Shown here in pieces: positions 6,555-13,105 of a DNA stretch of 13,105 bases. The translations under genes were made by a program, and so were the position numbers. The DNA is from Actinomycetota bacterium (GTDB lineage Bacteria > Actinomycetota > Thermoleophilia > RBG-16-64-13): positions 3,174-16,278 of the forward strand of contig PMIZ01000341.1 of the NCBI GenBank assembly GCA_003157225.1. The letters run 5' to 3'. The notes beneath the pieces are model-generated. The model searched no databases. It saw only the letters and a program-made list of their open reading frames with translations, and was not told the origin of the DNA. The number at the start of each line of letters is the position of its first letter. Position 1 is the stretch's first letter.

Positions 6555-6583
6555 TTGACAACTGCTTAGGGCGGTGATAGGTT
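6555..6583 (+). promoter_or_regulatory. Consensus sigma-70-type promoter of the tetR-ferredoxin/cupin-liv operon
   Basis: TTGACA (6555-6560), a 17-bp spacer, then TAGGTT (6578-6583). The -35 is perfect and the -10 keeps the key T-A...T bases used by high-GC bacteria. Transcription would start near 6590, about 43 nt before the GTG of the TetR gene. The palindrome CGGCGCGCCG at 6536-6545 lies 9 bp upstream of the -35 and could be a regulator site. TetR autoregulation of the operon from here is a reasonable inference. Confidence 0.65.
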
Positions 6584-6632
6584 GGCGCGGTAGTAGGATA
6601 ACCACCAGTGACTCCTGCCGGGAGGCTGAGCT

Positions 6633-7292
6633 GTGGTGGAACCAGGCACGGACGTTTCGCAGCGCGTCTTGCGAGCAGCCAAGCGACGCTTCTACGCGAA
6701 CGGCTTCGCGAACACTTCTTTGCTGGAGGTTGCCAGCGAGGCCGGGACCAGCGAGAGCGGCGGCTATCGCTACTTCAGATCCAAGAACGGGCTTCTCCTA
6801 GCCGTGTACGCTTCGTGCTACGCGGAGATCAATGACCAGGTCGACGAGGCCATCACCGCGGCCGCCAATGATGACCCCGATCCTCGGAACTTGCTGCTCG
6901 CCGTCGCGCGCGTAGTTCTCAATGGATACCGGGCGGAGCCTGAGAAGACCAGCTTCTTGCTGAGCCATTTCGGCTACCGCGACAATCGTGGTGCCAGCAG
7001 AGAAGCGCCAGTGGATCCCACCGTCGAGGCGGCGATGCAACACGAGTACCATCGCTATCTCGATCGCATCCGCAATCTCTGCCAGGACGTGATGACCAGC
7101 CAGCCGCAGTTGGCCGCGGGGGGCGTCAGCCGGATAGCCCTTGCCGAGATCTTCACCTCGATAGTCCACGGCATCCAGACCAGTTGGTACATGGCGGACA
7201 GGGAAAATGATCTTGCGTACCCACGGGTCTCGGTAGAAGATTCGCTAGCCACGTTGAGGTTCTTCATGTACCGGGACGATCGTGACAAGTAG
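6633..7292 (+). CDS. TetR/AcrR family transcriptional regulator
   Basis: 219 residues, normal for the family. The N-terminal helix-turn-helix domain spans about residues 8-55: RVLRAAKRRFYANGFANTSL is helix 1 and its turn, LEVASEAGTSESGGYRYF is the recognition part, and FRSKNGLLLAVY is the conserved entry to helix 4. The C-terminal ligand-binding domain (60-219) is divergent, as usual. The start is GTG at 6633, chosen for GGGAGG (6620-6625) with 7 nt spacing; a second GTG follows immediately. It leads the operon, with only 21 bp to the ferredoxin-cupin gene. It therefore probably senses the imported substrate or a derivative and represses its own promoter. The ligand is unknown. Confidence 0.9.
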   Translation: MVEPGTDVSQRVLRAAKRRFYANGFANTSLLEVASEAGTSESGGYRYFRSKNGLLLAVYASCYAEINDQVDEAITAAANDDPDPRNLLLAVARVVLNGYRAEPEKTSFLLSHFGYRDNRGASREAPVDPTVEAAMQHEYHRYLDRIRNLCQDVMTSQPQLAAGGVSRIALAEIFTSIVHGIQTSWYMADRENDLAYPRVSVEDSLATLRFFMYRDDRDK

Positions 7293-7313
7293 CAAATCCT
7301 AGGAGGAGAATCG

Positions 7314-8054
7314 ATGCCCAGCAAGATCGACGATAGTGCATGCCTCAGGTGCGGGCTATGCATCAAGGGTTGCCCGCACGACGCCATACAGGGCAGTAAC
7401 CCGGGCAAAGTCAGCACGTCGGATGTCTACGAACAGGTGTGGATAGACCCTGACCTCTGCCAGGATTGTGGCACCTGCACATCCATGGATTACTGGTGCC
7501 CGGCCGAGGCCATCTCGGCTGAGGGTGCGCCGCCTCGCGTCGAGGTCGGTGAAGGCGAGAAGAAGTACTCCAAGTACATCTACAACTACGACGGCAGCTT
7601 TGACAGCCACTTCACCGAAGGCGTTCCCTTCAAGGTGATCACCAAGATCGACAAGGATGTGCTTCCGGGTAGCGATTTCTATATGGTCCACTGGGTGATG
7701 CCCCACGAGACGCCGTTCCTGGAGATCGGCCATCCGCCGCACATCCACAGGGACACGGAACTGCTGTTCCACATCGGCTCGGATCCCAACAACCCTCAGG
7801 ACCTCGGTTCCGAGATCGAGTTCTACCTGGGACCTGAGATGGAGAAGCACGTCATCACCAAGTCATGCGTCATCTTCATTCCCCCGAACTTCATCCACTC
7901 CCCCTGGAAGCCTCTCAGGACCTGGCGGCCGTGGATCTTCATCGAGGTGAACCAGGGACCGAAGCACACTGAGAAGGGCTACCACCAACTGCTCACCCCG
8001 GAGGCTATGGCGGGGGAACCGCATCTTGCGCATTTTGTGGACGAGGGCTACTAG
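7314..8054 (+). CDS. Ferredoxin-cupin fusion protein (two Fe-S cluster motifs plus metal-binding cupin)
   Basis: 246 residues, cytoplasmic. Residues 1-70 form a ferredoxin-like domain. C10, C13, C16 and C20 make a standard CX2CX2CX3C[P] motif. C49, C52, C55 and C62 make a second motif with an expanded CX2CX2CX6C[P] spacing. Residues 95-220 form a single cupin domain. HPPHIHRDTE carries H143, H145 and E149, and PPNFIHSPW carries H195, which together give the classic 3-His/1-Glu metal site. The linker (70-95) is polar and Tyr-rich. AGGAGGAG at 7301-7308 fixes the ATG. Known: cupins hold Fe, Mn, Ni or Zn for dioxygenase, isomerase or decarboxylase chemistry, or bind small ligands, and 4Fe-4S domains move electrons. 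Inference: a redox-linked enzyme or sensor acting on the substrate brought in by the downstream transporter, consistent with anaerobic metabolism. No specific reaction can be assigned. Confidence 0.85.
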   Translation: MPSKIDDSACLRCGLCIKGCPHDAIQGSNPGKVSTSDVYEQVWIDPDLCQDCGTCTSMDYWCPAEAISAEGAPPRVEVGEGEKKYSKYIYNYDGSFDSHFTEGVPFKVITKIDKDVLPGSDFYMVHWVMPHETPFLEIGHPPHIHRDTELLFHIGSDPNNPQDLGSEIEFYLGPEMEKHVITKSCVIFIPPNFIHSPWKPLRTWRPWIFIEVNQGPKHTEKGYHQLLTPEAMAGEPHLAHFVDEGY

Positions 8055-8065
8055 CTAGTCAAACC

Positions 8066-8097
8066 GCGCCGGGCGCCTCTCGCGAGGCGCCCGGCGC
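8066..8097 (+). terminator. 14-bp perfect hairpin between ferredoxin-cupin gene and livH
   Basis: GCGCCGGGCGCCTC - TCGC - GAGGCGCCCGGCGC, 11 nt after the stop of the ferredoxin-cupin gene and 28 nt before the livH start. Very stable, but with no following T-run. In a same-strand gene series it may act as a partial terminator, or as a processing or 3'-stabilising hairpin that sets higher levels of the first two genes than of the transporter. The structure is certain at sequence level; the role is inference. Confidence 0.65.
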
Positions 8098-8125
8098 CGG
8101 ACTTGGCAGAGGCGAGGCACCAGCA

Positions 8126-9004
8126 GTGTCTACGTGGCTGCAATACATACTCACCGGCATCACGATGGGGTCCGTCTACTCCCTCATCGGACTAGGCTAC
8201 GTCACGATTTACAGGACCTCCCACGTCGTGAACATGGCCCAAGGCAGCTTCGTGATGATGGGCGGGTTCTTCGGCTACGCCTTGCTGAAGCAGATCGGCC
8301 TGCCCTACTGGGCGTCGATACTCCTCAGCATCATCGCGGTGGTCGCCGTTGCGCTCGCCATGTATCTGCTGGTGCTCAAGTGGATCATGAAATCGTCGCT
8401 GGTCAACATGATCCTGGCCACCGTGGGTTTGAGCCTGCTCATCGAGAGCCTCGTCCTTCTCAAGTGGGGCGGCTACAGCAAGCCGACGCCGCCCTTCACC
8501 GGGGACAAGCTTCTGCGGACGGGTGGCGTCCACATCAAGGTCCAGAGCCTCTGGGTGGTCGGGCTGATGATCGTGATCTTCGTCCTCCTCTACTTCTTTG
8601 GGCAACGTACCCGCGTGGGCAAGCAGATGACGGCGACGGCGACCAATCCCAACGCAGCCCGCATCTCGGGCATCCCCACGCAAAGGATGATCATCCTCGC
8701 CTTCGCCATCTCGTCCGCCATCGGGGCGATAGGCGGGCTGGCCATAAACTCGGTGATCCCGCTCACGTACACGTCGGGAGCACTGTGGGGTCTGACCGGC
8801 TTCGTCGCTGCCATTCTCGGTGGTTGGGGCTCCAGCGGCGGCGCGGTGCTTGGCGGCCTCGCGCTGGGGATCATCCAATCGATCTTCGCCGGTGTCCTCC
8901 CCGCTGGGTGGCAGGACGGCATCGCCTTCGTGATCCTGATTCTGCTCTTGTACTTCCGTCCGCAGGGACTTCTCGGCACGACCATGACGGAAGGTGAGAT
9001 GTGA
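8126..9004 (+). CDS. livH: LIV/HAAT-type ABC transporter permease LivH
   Basis: 292 residues, the normal LivH length, with about eight hydrophobic segments. The N-terminal pattern GITMGSVYSLIGLGYVTIYR and NMAQGSFVMMGGF is diagnostic of the LivH permease family (cf. NFAHGE in many homologues). The central cytoplasmic loop contains GKQMTATATNPNAARISGI, the coupling segment that contacts the ATPase. The end, LYFRPQGLLG, is the usual LivH terminus. The start is GTG at 8126 with a GAGG-type site about 8 nt upstream. The stop overlaps the GTG of the next gene by 4 nt (GTGA), implying translational coupling. It partners with the fused LivM domain to form the membrane channel. The family imports branched-chain amino acids but also urea, aromatic acids and other small carboxylates and amides, so the substrate is open. 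Confidence 0.93.
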   Translation: MSTWLQYILTGITMGSVYSLIGLGYVTIYRTSHVVNMAQGSFVMMGGFFGYALLKQIGLPYWASILLSIIAVVAVALAMYLLVLKWIMKSSLVNMILATVGLSLLIESLVLLKWGGYSKPTPPFTGDKLLRTGGVHIKVQSLWVVGLMIVIFVLLYFFGQRTRVGKQMTATATNPNAARISGIPTQRMIILAFAISSAIGAIGGLAINSVIPLTYTSGALWGLTGFVAAILGGWGSSGGAVLGGLALGIIQSIFAGVLPAGWQDGIAFVILILLLYFRPQGLLGTTMTEGEM

Positions 9005-11715
9005 GAGGCATCTCTGAACGCCTGAGGGGACTCTACCGGTTGCCCCCCAGCACCGTCGCCAAAGTGGTGTTCGTCGTCGCCCTGCTCGTCTGGCCCCTCG
9101 CGTACAAGAACCTCTACGCGATGAGCGTCATGCTGAACGCGGGGTTGTTCGCCATGCTCACCATAGCGGTCTGCCTGGTGTTGGGTCAGGCCGGTCAGCT
9201 GTCATTCGGGCACTCGGCCTTCTACGGCATGGGCGCCTACGCGGCGGCGCTGCTCTCGTACAAGCTGCATTGGCCGACATTGGCGGCTCTGGTCATCGCT
9301 GCCATCGTCCCGGGGATCATCGCTCTCATCATCGGGCGCCCGGTCCTCAAGCTGCGCTACTTCTACCTGGCTCTGGCGACTATTGGGCTAGGCCAGATCT
9401 TCATAGTGATCCTCATCCAGGTGCCAAGCGTTACCAGGGGCATCAATGGTCTGAACGGCATTCCCACTTTGAGCATCTTCGGGTTCAGTGTCGGAACCTT
9501 GCTCCGGCAGTACTACGTCGTCTGGGCGCCGACGTTGGTGATCCTGCTGCTGGTGCAGCGGGGGCTCAAGTATCGGCTCGGGCGGTCCTTGCGCGCCCTT
9601 GCGACCAGCGAGATCGCCTCGGCTACCCTGGGGATCAGGACGGCCAACTGGAAGCTGTTGGCCTTCGTGGCGAACGCTGTTATCTGCGGCTTGGCCGGCG
9701 GGCTGTTCGCCTTCGTCACGGGGTCGATCTCTCCCGGCTCATTCAGCTTCAATATCGCCGTCCTTCCCATCGTCATGGCTCTGGTGGGCGGGGCCGGGAC
9801 CATCTGGGGGGGCATATTGGGGGCCATCATCATGTGGTGGGTGATCAACTACTTCACAGGCCTCCAGAAGTACAGCGGCGTCGCGTACTCGCTGATCATG
9901 ATCCTGTTGCTGTTGTTCCTGCCGGTCGGCATTCTCGGCATCCGACCCGCCACGTGGTCCTGGCTCAAGCGCCTGTTCAACAGGGAGTCGCTCCGCCAGA
10001 AGGCCGAGATGGCGCTGGAGACGAATGGGTCGGCCGTCGCCGTCGCCGAGGCCGTCGACCTGGCACCGGCGCCGCTGCCCGCCGCCACCCAGTCGACCAA
10101 GGCCAGGGACGCGTCGATCGGCTCCGGGGCTCTGCGGGAGGACCTCGCCCTCGCGAGGAGCGACGATCGCAGGGAGGGCCCACTCCTCTCCATCAAGAAC
10201 GCCTCCATCGCGTTCGGAGGGCTGAAGGCGGTCAACGAGGTGTCGTTCGACGTCCAGGAGGGCACGATTACAGCTCTCATCGGCCCCAACGGAGCCGGCA
10301 AGACCACTCTGTTCAACGCGATCAGCAGGCTGCAGGCGCTGTCGGGTGGCCGGATCACCTTCGAGGGCACCGACCTGACCAAGCTCAGCACGGCCAACGC
10401 CGCGCGACTCGGCATGGCCCGCACCTTCCAAGGCTTGCGCATCTTCGTGAACATGAGCGTCCTCGAGAACGTGCTGGTGGGTTGCCACCGGCACGAGCGC
10501 TCGGGCTTCTGGTCGTGCTGCCTGGGGCTCCCACGCCAACGGGCCGAGGAGCGCCGCTCTCGCGAGCGGGCCATGGGTGCACTGGCGCTCGTCGGCCTGT
10601 CAGACGCGGCGTCCAAACCTGCCGCCAGTCTCCCGTACGGTCAGCAGCGCCTGATAGAGATAGCTAGGGCTCTGGCCTCGGAGCCCCGCCTCCTCATGCT
10701 TGATGAGCCGGCGGCGGGCATGAATGCGTCGGAGCGAGCGGATCTGGTGCGGAAGATCGCGACTATCCGCGACGCGGGTGTGACCGTGCTGCTCGTGGAG
10801 CATGACATAGGCCTGGTCATGGGGATATCGGACTCGGTCAACGTCCTCGATTATGGCAAGCTCATCGCCTCCGGGTCACCCGAGACGGTCAAGCAAGATC
10901 GAACGGTGATCGAGGCATATCTGGGCACCGGGCACGGGACCGGGGCCGAAGCGCGCGTCGGCGAGGAGGGGGGCGAGACGGCAGTCCGTCCCGAGCCCGA
11001 AGTGGCCCTCGCGGTGCAGAACCTCGTGGCGGCCTATGGATCCATCCAGGCGCTCCATGGTGTGTCGATCTCGGTTGCTAAAGGGGAAGTAGTGGCGGTC
11101 TTGGGCGCGAACGGCGCAGGAAAGACAACGCTGCTGAACACAATATCCGGGATTGTACGTGCCACCAGTGGGACGGTTACCTACCTGGGCGAGGACATCA
11201 CCGCCGTACCCGCGGAGCGGATCAACACCCGCGGCATCTGCCAGATCCCCGAGGGACGCCAGCTGTTCCCGACTCTCACTGTGGAGGACAACCTGCTGAT
11301 GGGTGCTTCGGGCAAGCGAGACTGGCAGAAGGGCTACGAGGACGATGTGGCCTACGCGTACGAGCTGTTCCCGATCCTGGGCGAGCGGCGGAAGCAGATG
11401 GCCAAGACGCTTTCGGGAGGTGAGCAGCAGATGCTTGCCATCGGCCGAGGTCTCATGGCGCAACCCAGTCTGCTGATGCTGGACGAGCCCTCGATGGGAC
11501 TCGCGCCGCTCGCGGTGGAACGCATCTTCGATGCTCTCAGAACGCTCAACTCCCGGGGGATAACAATGCTCATGGTCGAGCAGAACGCGGAGATGGCGTT
11601 TTCGCTCGCCGGGCGAGTGGCTGTGATCCAGACTGGCTCACTCGTTCTGAGCGGTGAATCCAGCCAGTTGAGGAAGGACGATCGCCTGCGCGCCGCCTAC
11701 CTAGGGGGGAGGTAG
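9001..11715 (+). CDS. livMGF: Triple fusion LivM permease - LivG ATPase - LivF ATPase
   Basis: 904 residues in one frame, combining three normally separate subunits. Residues 1-325 are the LivM permease (VCLVLGQAGQLSFGHSAFYG, then RALATSEIASATLGI coupling loop). An Ala/Asp-rich linker (326-393) follows. LivG (394-645) has Walker A GPNGAGKTT (428-436), signature LPYGQQR (544-550), Walker B LLMLDEP (564-570) and switch His601 in VEHD. A second linker (about 645-665) leads to LivF (666-904), with Walker A GANGAGKTT (702-710), signature LSGGEQQ (804-810), Walker B LLMLDEP (824-830) and VEQN (859-862). The Gln in the LivF switch loop is normal for LivF. All ATPase motifs are intact, so both nucleotide sites should work. 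LivMG fusions are known; adding LivF is uncommon. The start is GTG, overlapping the livH stop, with AAGGTGA upstream. The fusion fixes 1:1:1 stoichiometry, leaving only LivH and LivK separate. Confidence 0.93.
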   Translation: MRGISERLRGLYRLPPSTVAKVVFVVALLVWPLAYKNLYAMSVMLNAGLFAMLTIAVCLVLGQAGQLSFGHSAFYGMGAYAAALLSYKLHWPTLAALVIAAIVPGIIALIIGRPVLKLRYFYLALATIGLGQIFIVILIQVPSVTRGINGLNGIPTLSIFGFSVGTLLRQYYVVWAPTLVILLLVQRGLKYRLGRSLRALATSEIASATLGIRTANWKLLAFVANAVICGLAGGLFAFVTGSISPGSFSFNIAVLPIVMALVGGAGTIWGGILGAIIMWWVINYFTGLQKYSGVAYSLIMILLLLFLPVGILGIRPATWSWLKRLFNRESLRQKAEMALETNGSAVAVAEAVDLAPAPLPAATQSTKARDASIGSGALREDLALARSDDRREGPLLSIKNASIAFGGLKAVNEVSFDVQEGTITALIGPNGAGKTTLFNAISRLQALSGGRITFEGTDLTKLSTANAARLGMARTFQGLRIFVNMSVLENVLVGCHRHERSGFWSCCLGLPRQRAEERRSRERAMGALALVGLSDAASKPAASLPYGQQRLIEIARALASEPRLLMLDEPAAGMNASERADLVRKIATIRDAGVTVLLVEHDIGLVMGISDSVNVLDYGKLIASGSPETVKQDRTVIEAYLGTGHGTGAEARVGEEGGETAVRPEPEVALAVQNLVAAYGSIQALHGVSISVAKGEVVAVLGANGAGKTTLLNTISGIVRATSGTVTYLGEDITAVPAERINTRGICQIPEGRQLFPTLTVEDNLLMGASGKRDWQKGYEDDVAYAYELFPILGERRKQMAKTLSGGEQQMLAIGRGLMAQPSLLMLDEPSMGLAPLAVERIFDALRTLNSRGITMLMVEQNAEMAFSLAGRVAVIQTGSLVLSGESSQLRKDDRLRAAYLGGR

Positions 11716-11779
11716 GTTCGCGGGGCTATGCGATGCGTCGGTTGTGAACAGGGTGGACACAGAGAAAGGGGAGAAGTGT

Positions 11780-13081
11780 ATGACACGTAAACTCACAATT
11801 GCAGGGTTGGTCGCCGTGCTCCTGCTCGCGGTCGTGTTCGTCGTCGCCTGTGGCGGCACGACCACCACCACCGCTCCGGCATCGACCGAGACGACGGTGG
11901 CAGGAGGGAGCACCACGACGGTGGCAGGAGGGAGCACCACGACGGCGGCAGGAGGGAGCACCACGACGGCGGCAGGAGGCCCGGCCACCGGCGAACCGAT
12001 CAAGATCGGGGTGCTGGCTTCGCTTACCGGTGCAGCTGCGCCTGCCTTCCCGGCCGTCCAGAAGGGGTACCAGTTGGAGGTCGCAGCCTTCAATGCCGCG
12101 GGCGGCGTCAACGGTAGGCCGATCCAGCTGATCGAGGTCGACGACAAGTCGGATGCCGCGACTGCGGTGTCGGCGGCAACGAAGCTCATCACCCAGGACA
12201 AGGTCGTTGCTCTACTCGGAGGGCTGAACACGCCCGCGGCCCTGGCGGTGGAGCCGCTCGCCGGCAAGTACGAGATCCCGTTTATCAGATTTGACACCCC
12301 GACACTGGACTCCCCGGCTACAAACGCCAAGTGGGGCTTCATCGCCAGCGTGGGCCCAACGGATGTGGCTGACGCTCTCGAGAAAGAAATCGCGGCCGAG
12401 GGCTGGAAGAAGATCGTCGCTGCCGCCGACATCCTGCCTCCGAACTTCCAGGCGCTCCAGATCCTGGAGAAGGACGCGCCGTCCAAAGGCTTCACCATCG
12501 ACTACCTGAAAGACACCTGGCAACTGGATGCCACCGACCTCTCGCCGCAGATCAACAAGATCTACGCTGCGTACCAGGCCGACAAGCCGGACGTCCTGTT
12601 TGTGATGTCGGCCATCGTGCAGACCCCGGTGCTCACCAAGGGTCTCTTGGACCTCGGGGTGACGGTTCCGCAGCAGTCCGGTCCGGTCTCGGGCCATCCC
12701 GGCATCTTTGCCAACGGTCCCGCGGCGGTGGAGGGCCTGTACGTCATCGGCGCGGGGGTCATCAATCCCTCGCAGTTGCCCGATGACTATCCGAACAAAC
12801 AGGTGATGCTCGATTTCGCCACCCGCTACCAGGCCAAGTACAACGAGGCGGCCAGCTTGTTCGCCGGACTCGGGTACGACGCGTCGCACATACTCTTCGA
12901 AGGTCTGAAGGCCGGCATCGACAACCCGGCGAAGATCCGCGACGGCATCGAAGCCATCAAGAACCTGCCGGTCTCGCAGGGAACCTGCACCTACTCACCG
13001 ACCGACCACGCGCTCCATGGCGGCTACAACGAGTGGCAGGCCAAGGGCGGCACCTTCAACTTCGTGAGGAAGTTGAACTAG
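11780..13081 (+). CDS. livK: ABC transporter substrate-binding lipoprotein, LivK family (Peripla_BP_6)
   Basis: 433 residues. The signal peptide MTRKLTIAGLVAVLLLAVVF leads to the lipobox VVAC, with lipidated Cys24. A Thr/Gly/Ala linker with a tandem repeat (about 26-68) tethers the domain to the membrane. The rest is a type I periplasmic-binding fold, with the family opening IKIGVLASLTGA and the GGVNGRPIQLIEVDDKSD segment that follows the first helix. It ends in the usual CTYSP...HGGYNEW C-terminus. The ATG at 11780 is chosen for AGGGGAG 6 nt upstream and a perfect signal peptide. A GTG 36 nt upstream would spoil the leader. It lies 64 bp after livMGF, the last gene of the operon, and provides specificity for the importer. 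Ligand residues cannot be assigned by eye, so branched-chain amino acids should not be assumed. Confidence 0.93.
   Translation: MTRKLTIAGLVAVLLLAVVFVVACGGTTTTTAPASTETTVAGGSTTTVAGGSTTTAAGGSTTTAAGGPATGEPIKIGVLASLTGAAAPAFPAVQKGYQLEVAAFNAAGGVNGRPIQLIEVDDKSDAATAVSAATKLITQDKVVALLGGLNTPAALAVEPLAGKYEIPFIRFDTPTLDSPATNAKWGFIASVGPTDVADALEKEIAAEGWKKIVAAADILPPNFQALQILEKDAPSKGFTIDYLKDTWQLDATDLSPQINKIYAAYQADKPDVLFVMSAIVQTPVLTKGLLDLGVTVPQQSGPVSGHPGIFANGPAAVEGLYVIGAGVINPSQLPDDYPNKQVMLDFATRYQAKYNEAASLFAGLGYDASHILFEGLKAGIDNPAKIRDGIEAIKNLPVSQGTCTYSPTDHALHGGYNEWQAKGGTFNFVRKLN
11897..11979 (+). repeat. 24-bp tandem repeat (about 3.5 copies) in the livK linker
   Basis: Units begin at 11897, 11921 and 11945, with a partial fourth at 11969. 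Each encodes VAGGSTTT or AAGGSTTT. The first two copies are identical in DNA and the third differs at one base, so the array is recent or homogenised and probably varies in copy number by slippage. It lengthens the flexible tether between the lipid anchor and the binding domain. Confidence 0.9.
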
Positions 13082-13105
13082 CGACAGTCCCCCCCCGCAG
13101 TTGGC

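Noticed and set aside
8134..8997. 287-codon plus-strand frame overlapping livH
   Set aside because: His/Arg-rich translation typical of a frame-shifted GC-rich gene; livH is clear in the other frame.
9270..10667. 465-codon plus-strand frame inside livMGF
   Set aside because: Out-of-frame shadow of the LivM and LivG domains with no family sequence of its own.
11897..11979. CRISPR-like short repeats
   Set aside because: Direct tandem repeats without spacers, in frame within the livK linker, so a coding microsatellite-type array.
1..13105. tRNA, rRNA, insertion sequence or phage genes
   Set aside because: No cloverleaf, rRNA segments, transposase-like protein or terminal inverted repeats were seen on either strand.

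Overview
The window is high-GC DNA with compact genes, several GTG starts and an ABC-transporter lipoprotein that carries a Thr-rich post-lipobox linker. This points to a deep-branching, probably anaerobic actinobacterium, although another high-GC lineage such as Chloroflexota cannot be excluded from sequence alone. The 4Fe-4S protein and the clearly recognisable type IV prepilin start fit an anaerobic, surface-interacting bacterium. The taxonomic placement is inference.

Left part (1-2700), all on the minus strand: the first 19 codons of a type IV prepilin-like gene cut off by the window edge, an MFS efflux-type transporter, and a metallo-beta-lactamase-fold hydrolase of the lactonase-like group with all its metal ligands.

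Middle part (2847-6069), plus strand: two proteins of unknown function. The first is a two-helix membrane protein with a long charged helical cytoplasmic part. The second is a 658-residue single-span protein with a Pro/Thr/Ala/Glu-rich stalk, a 13-residue tandem repeat, and a C-terminal region I read as three degenerate S-layer-homology (SLH)-like units. A stretch of about 560 bp with no convincing full gene follows. It holds a stem-loop, a 15-codon mini-ORF with an excellent ribosome binding site, and a consensus promoter.

Right part (6555-13081), plus strand, appears to be one transcription unit starting at a TTGACA-17-TAGGTT promoter: a TetR-family regulator, a ferredoxin-cupin fusion protein, and a complete HAAT/LIV-type ABC importer. 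In the importer, LivH is separate, LivM, LivG and LivF are fused into one 904-residue polypeptide, and the lipoprotein binding protein LivK comes last. A 14-bp perfect hairpin separates the ferredoxin-cupin gene from the transporter genes. The simplest reading is a ligand-responsive operon that imports a small organic acid or amide-type substrate. The ferredoxin-cupin protein would be an electron-transfer or metal-dependent partner in its metabolism. The substrate is unknown, and the ferredoxin-cupin protein is the most unusual item here.
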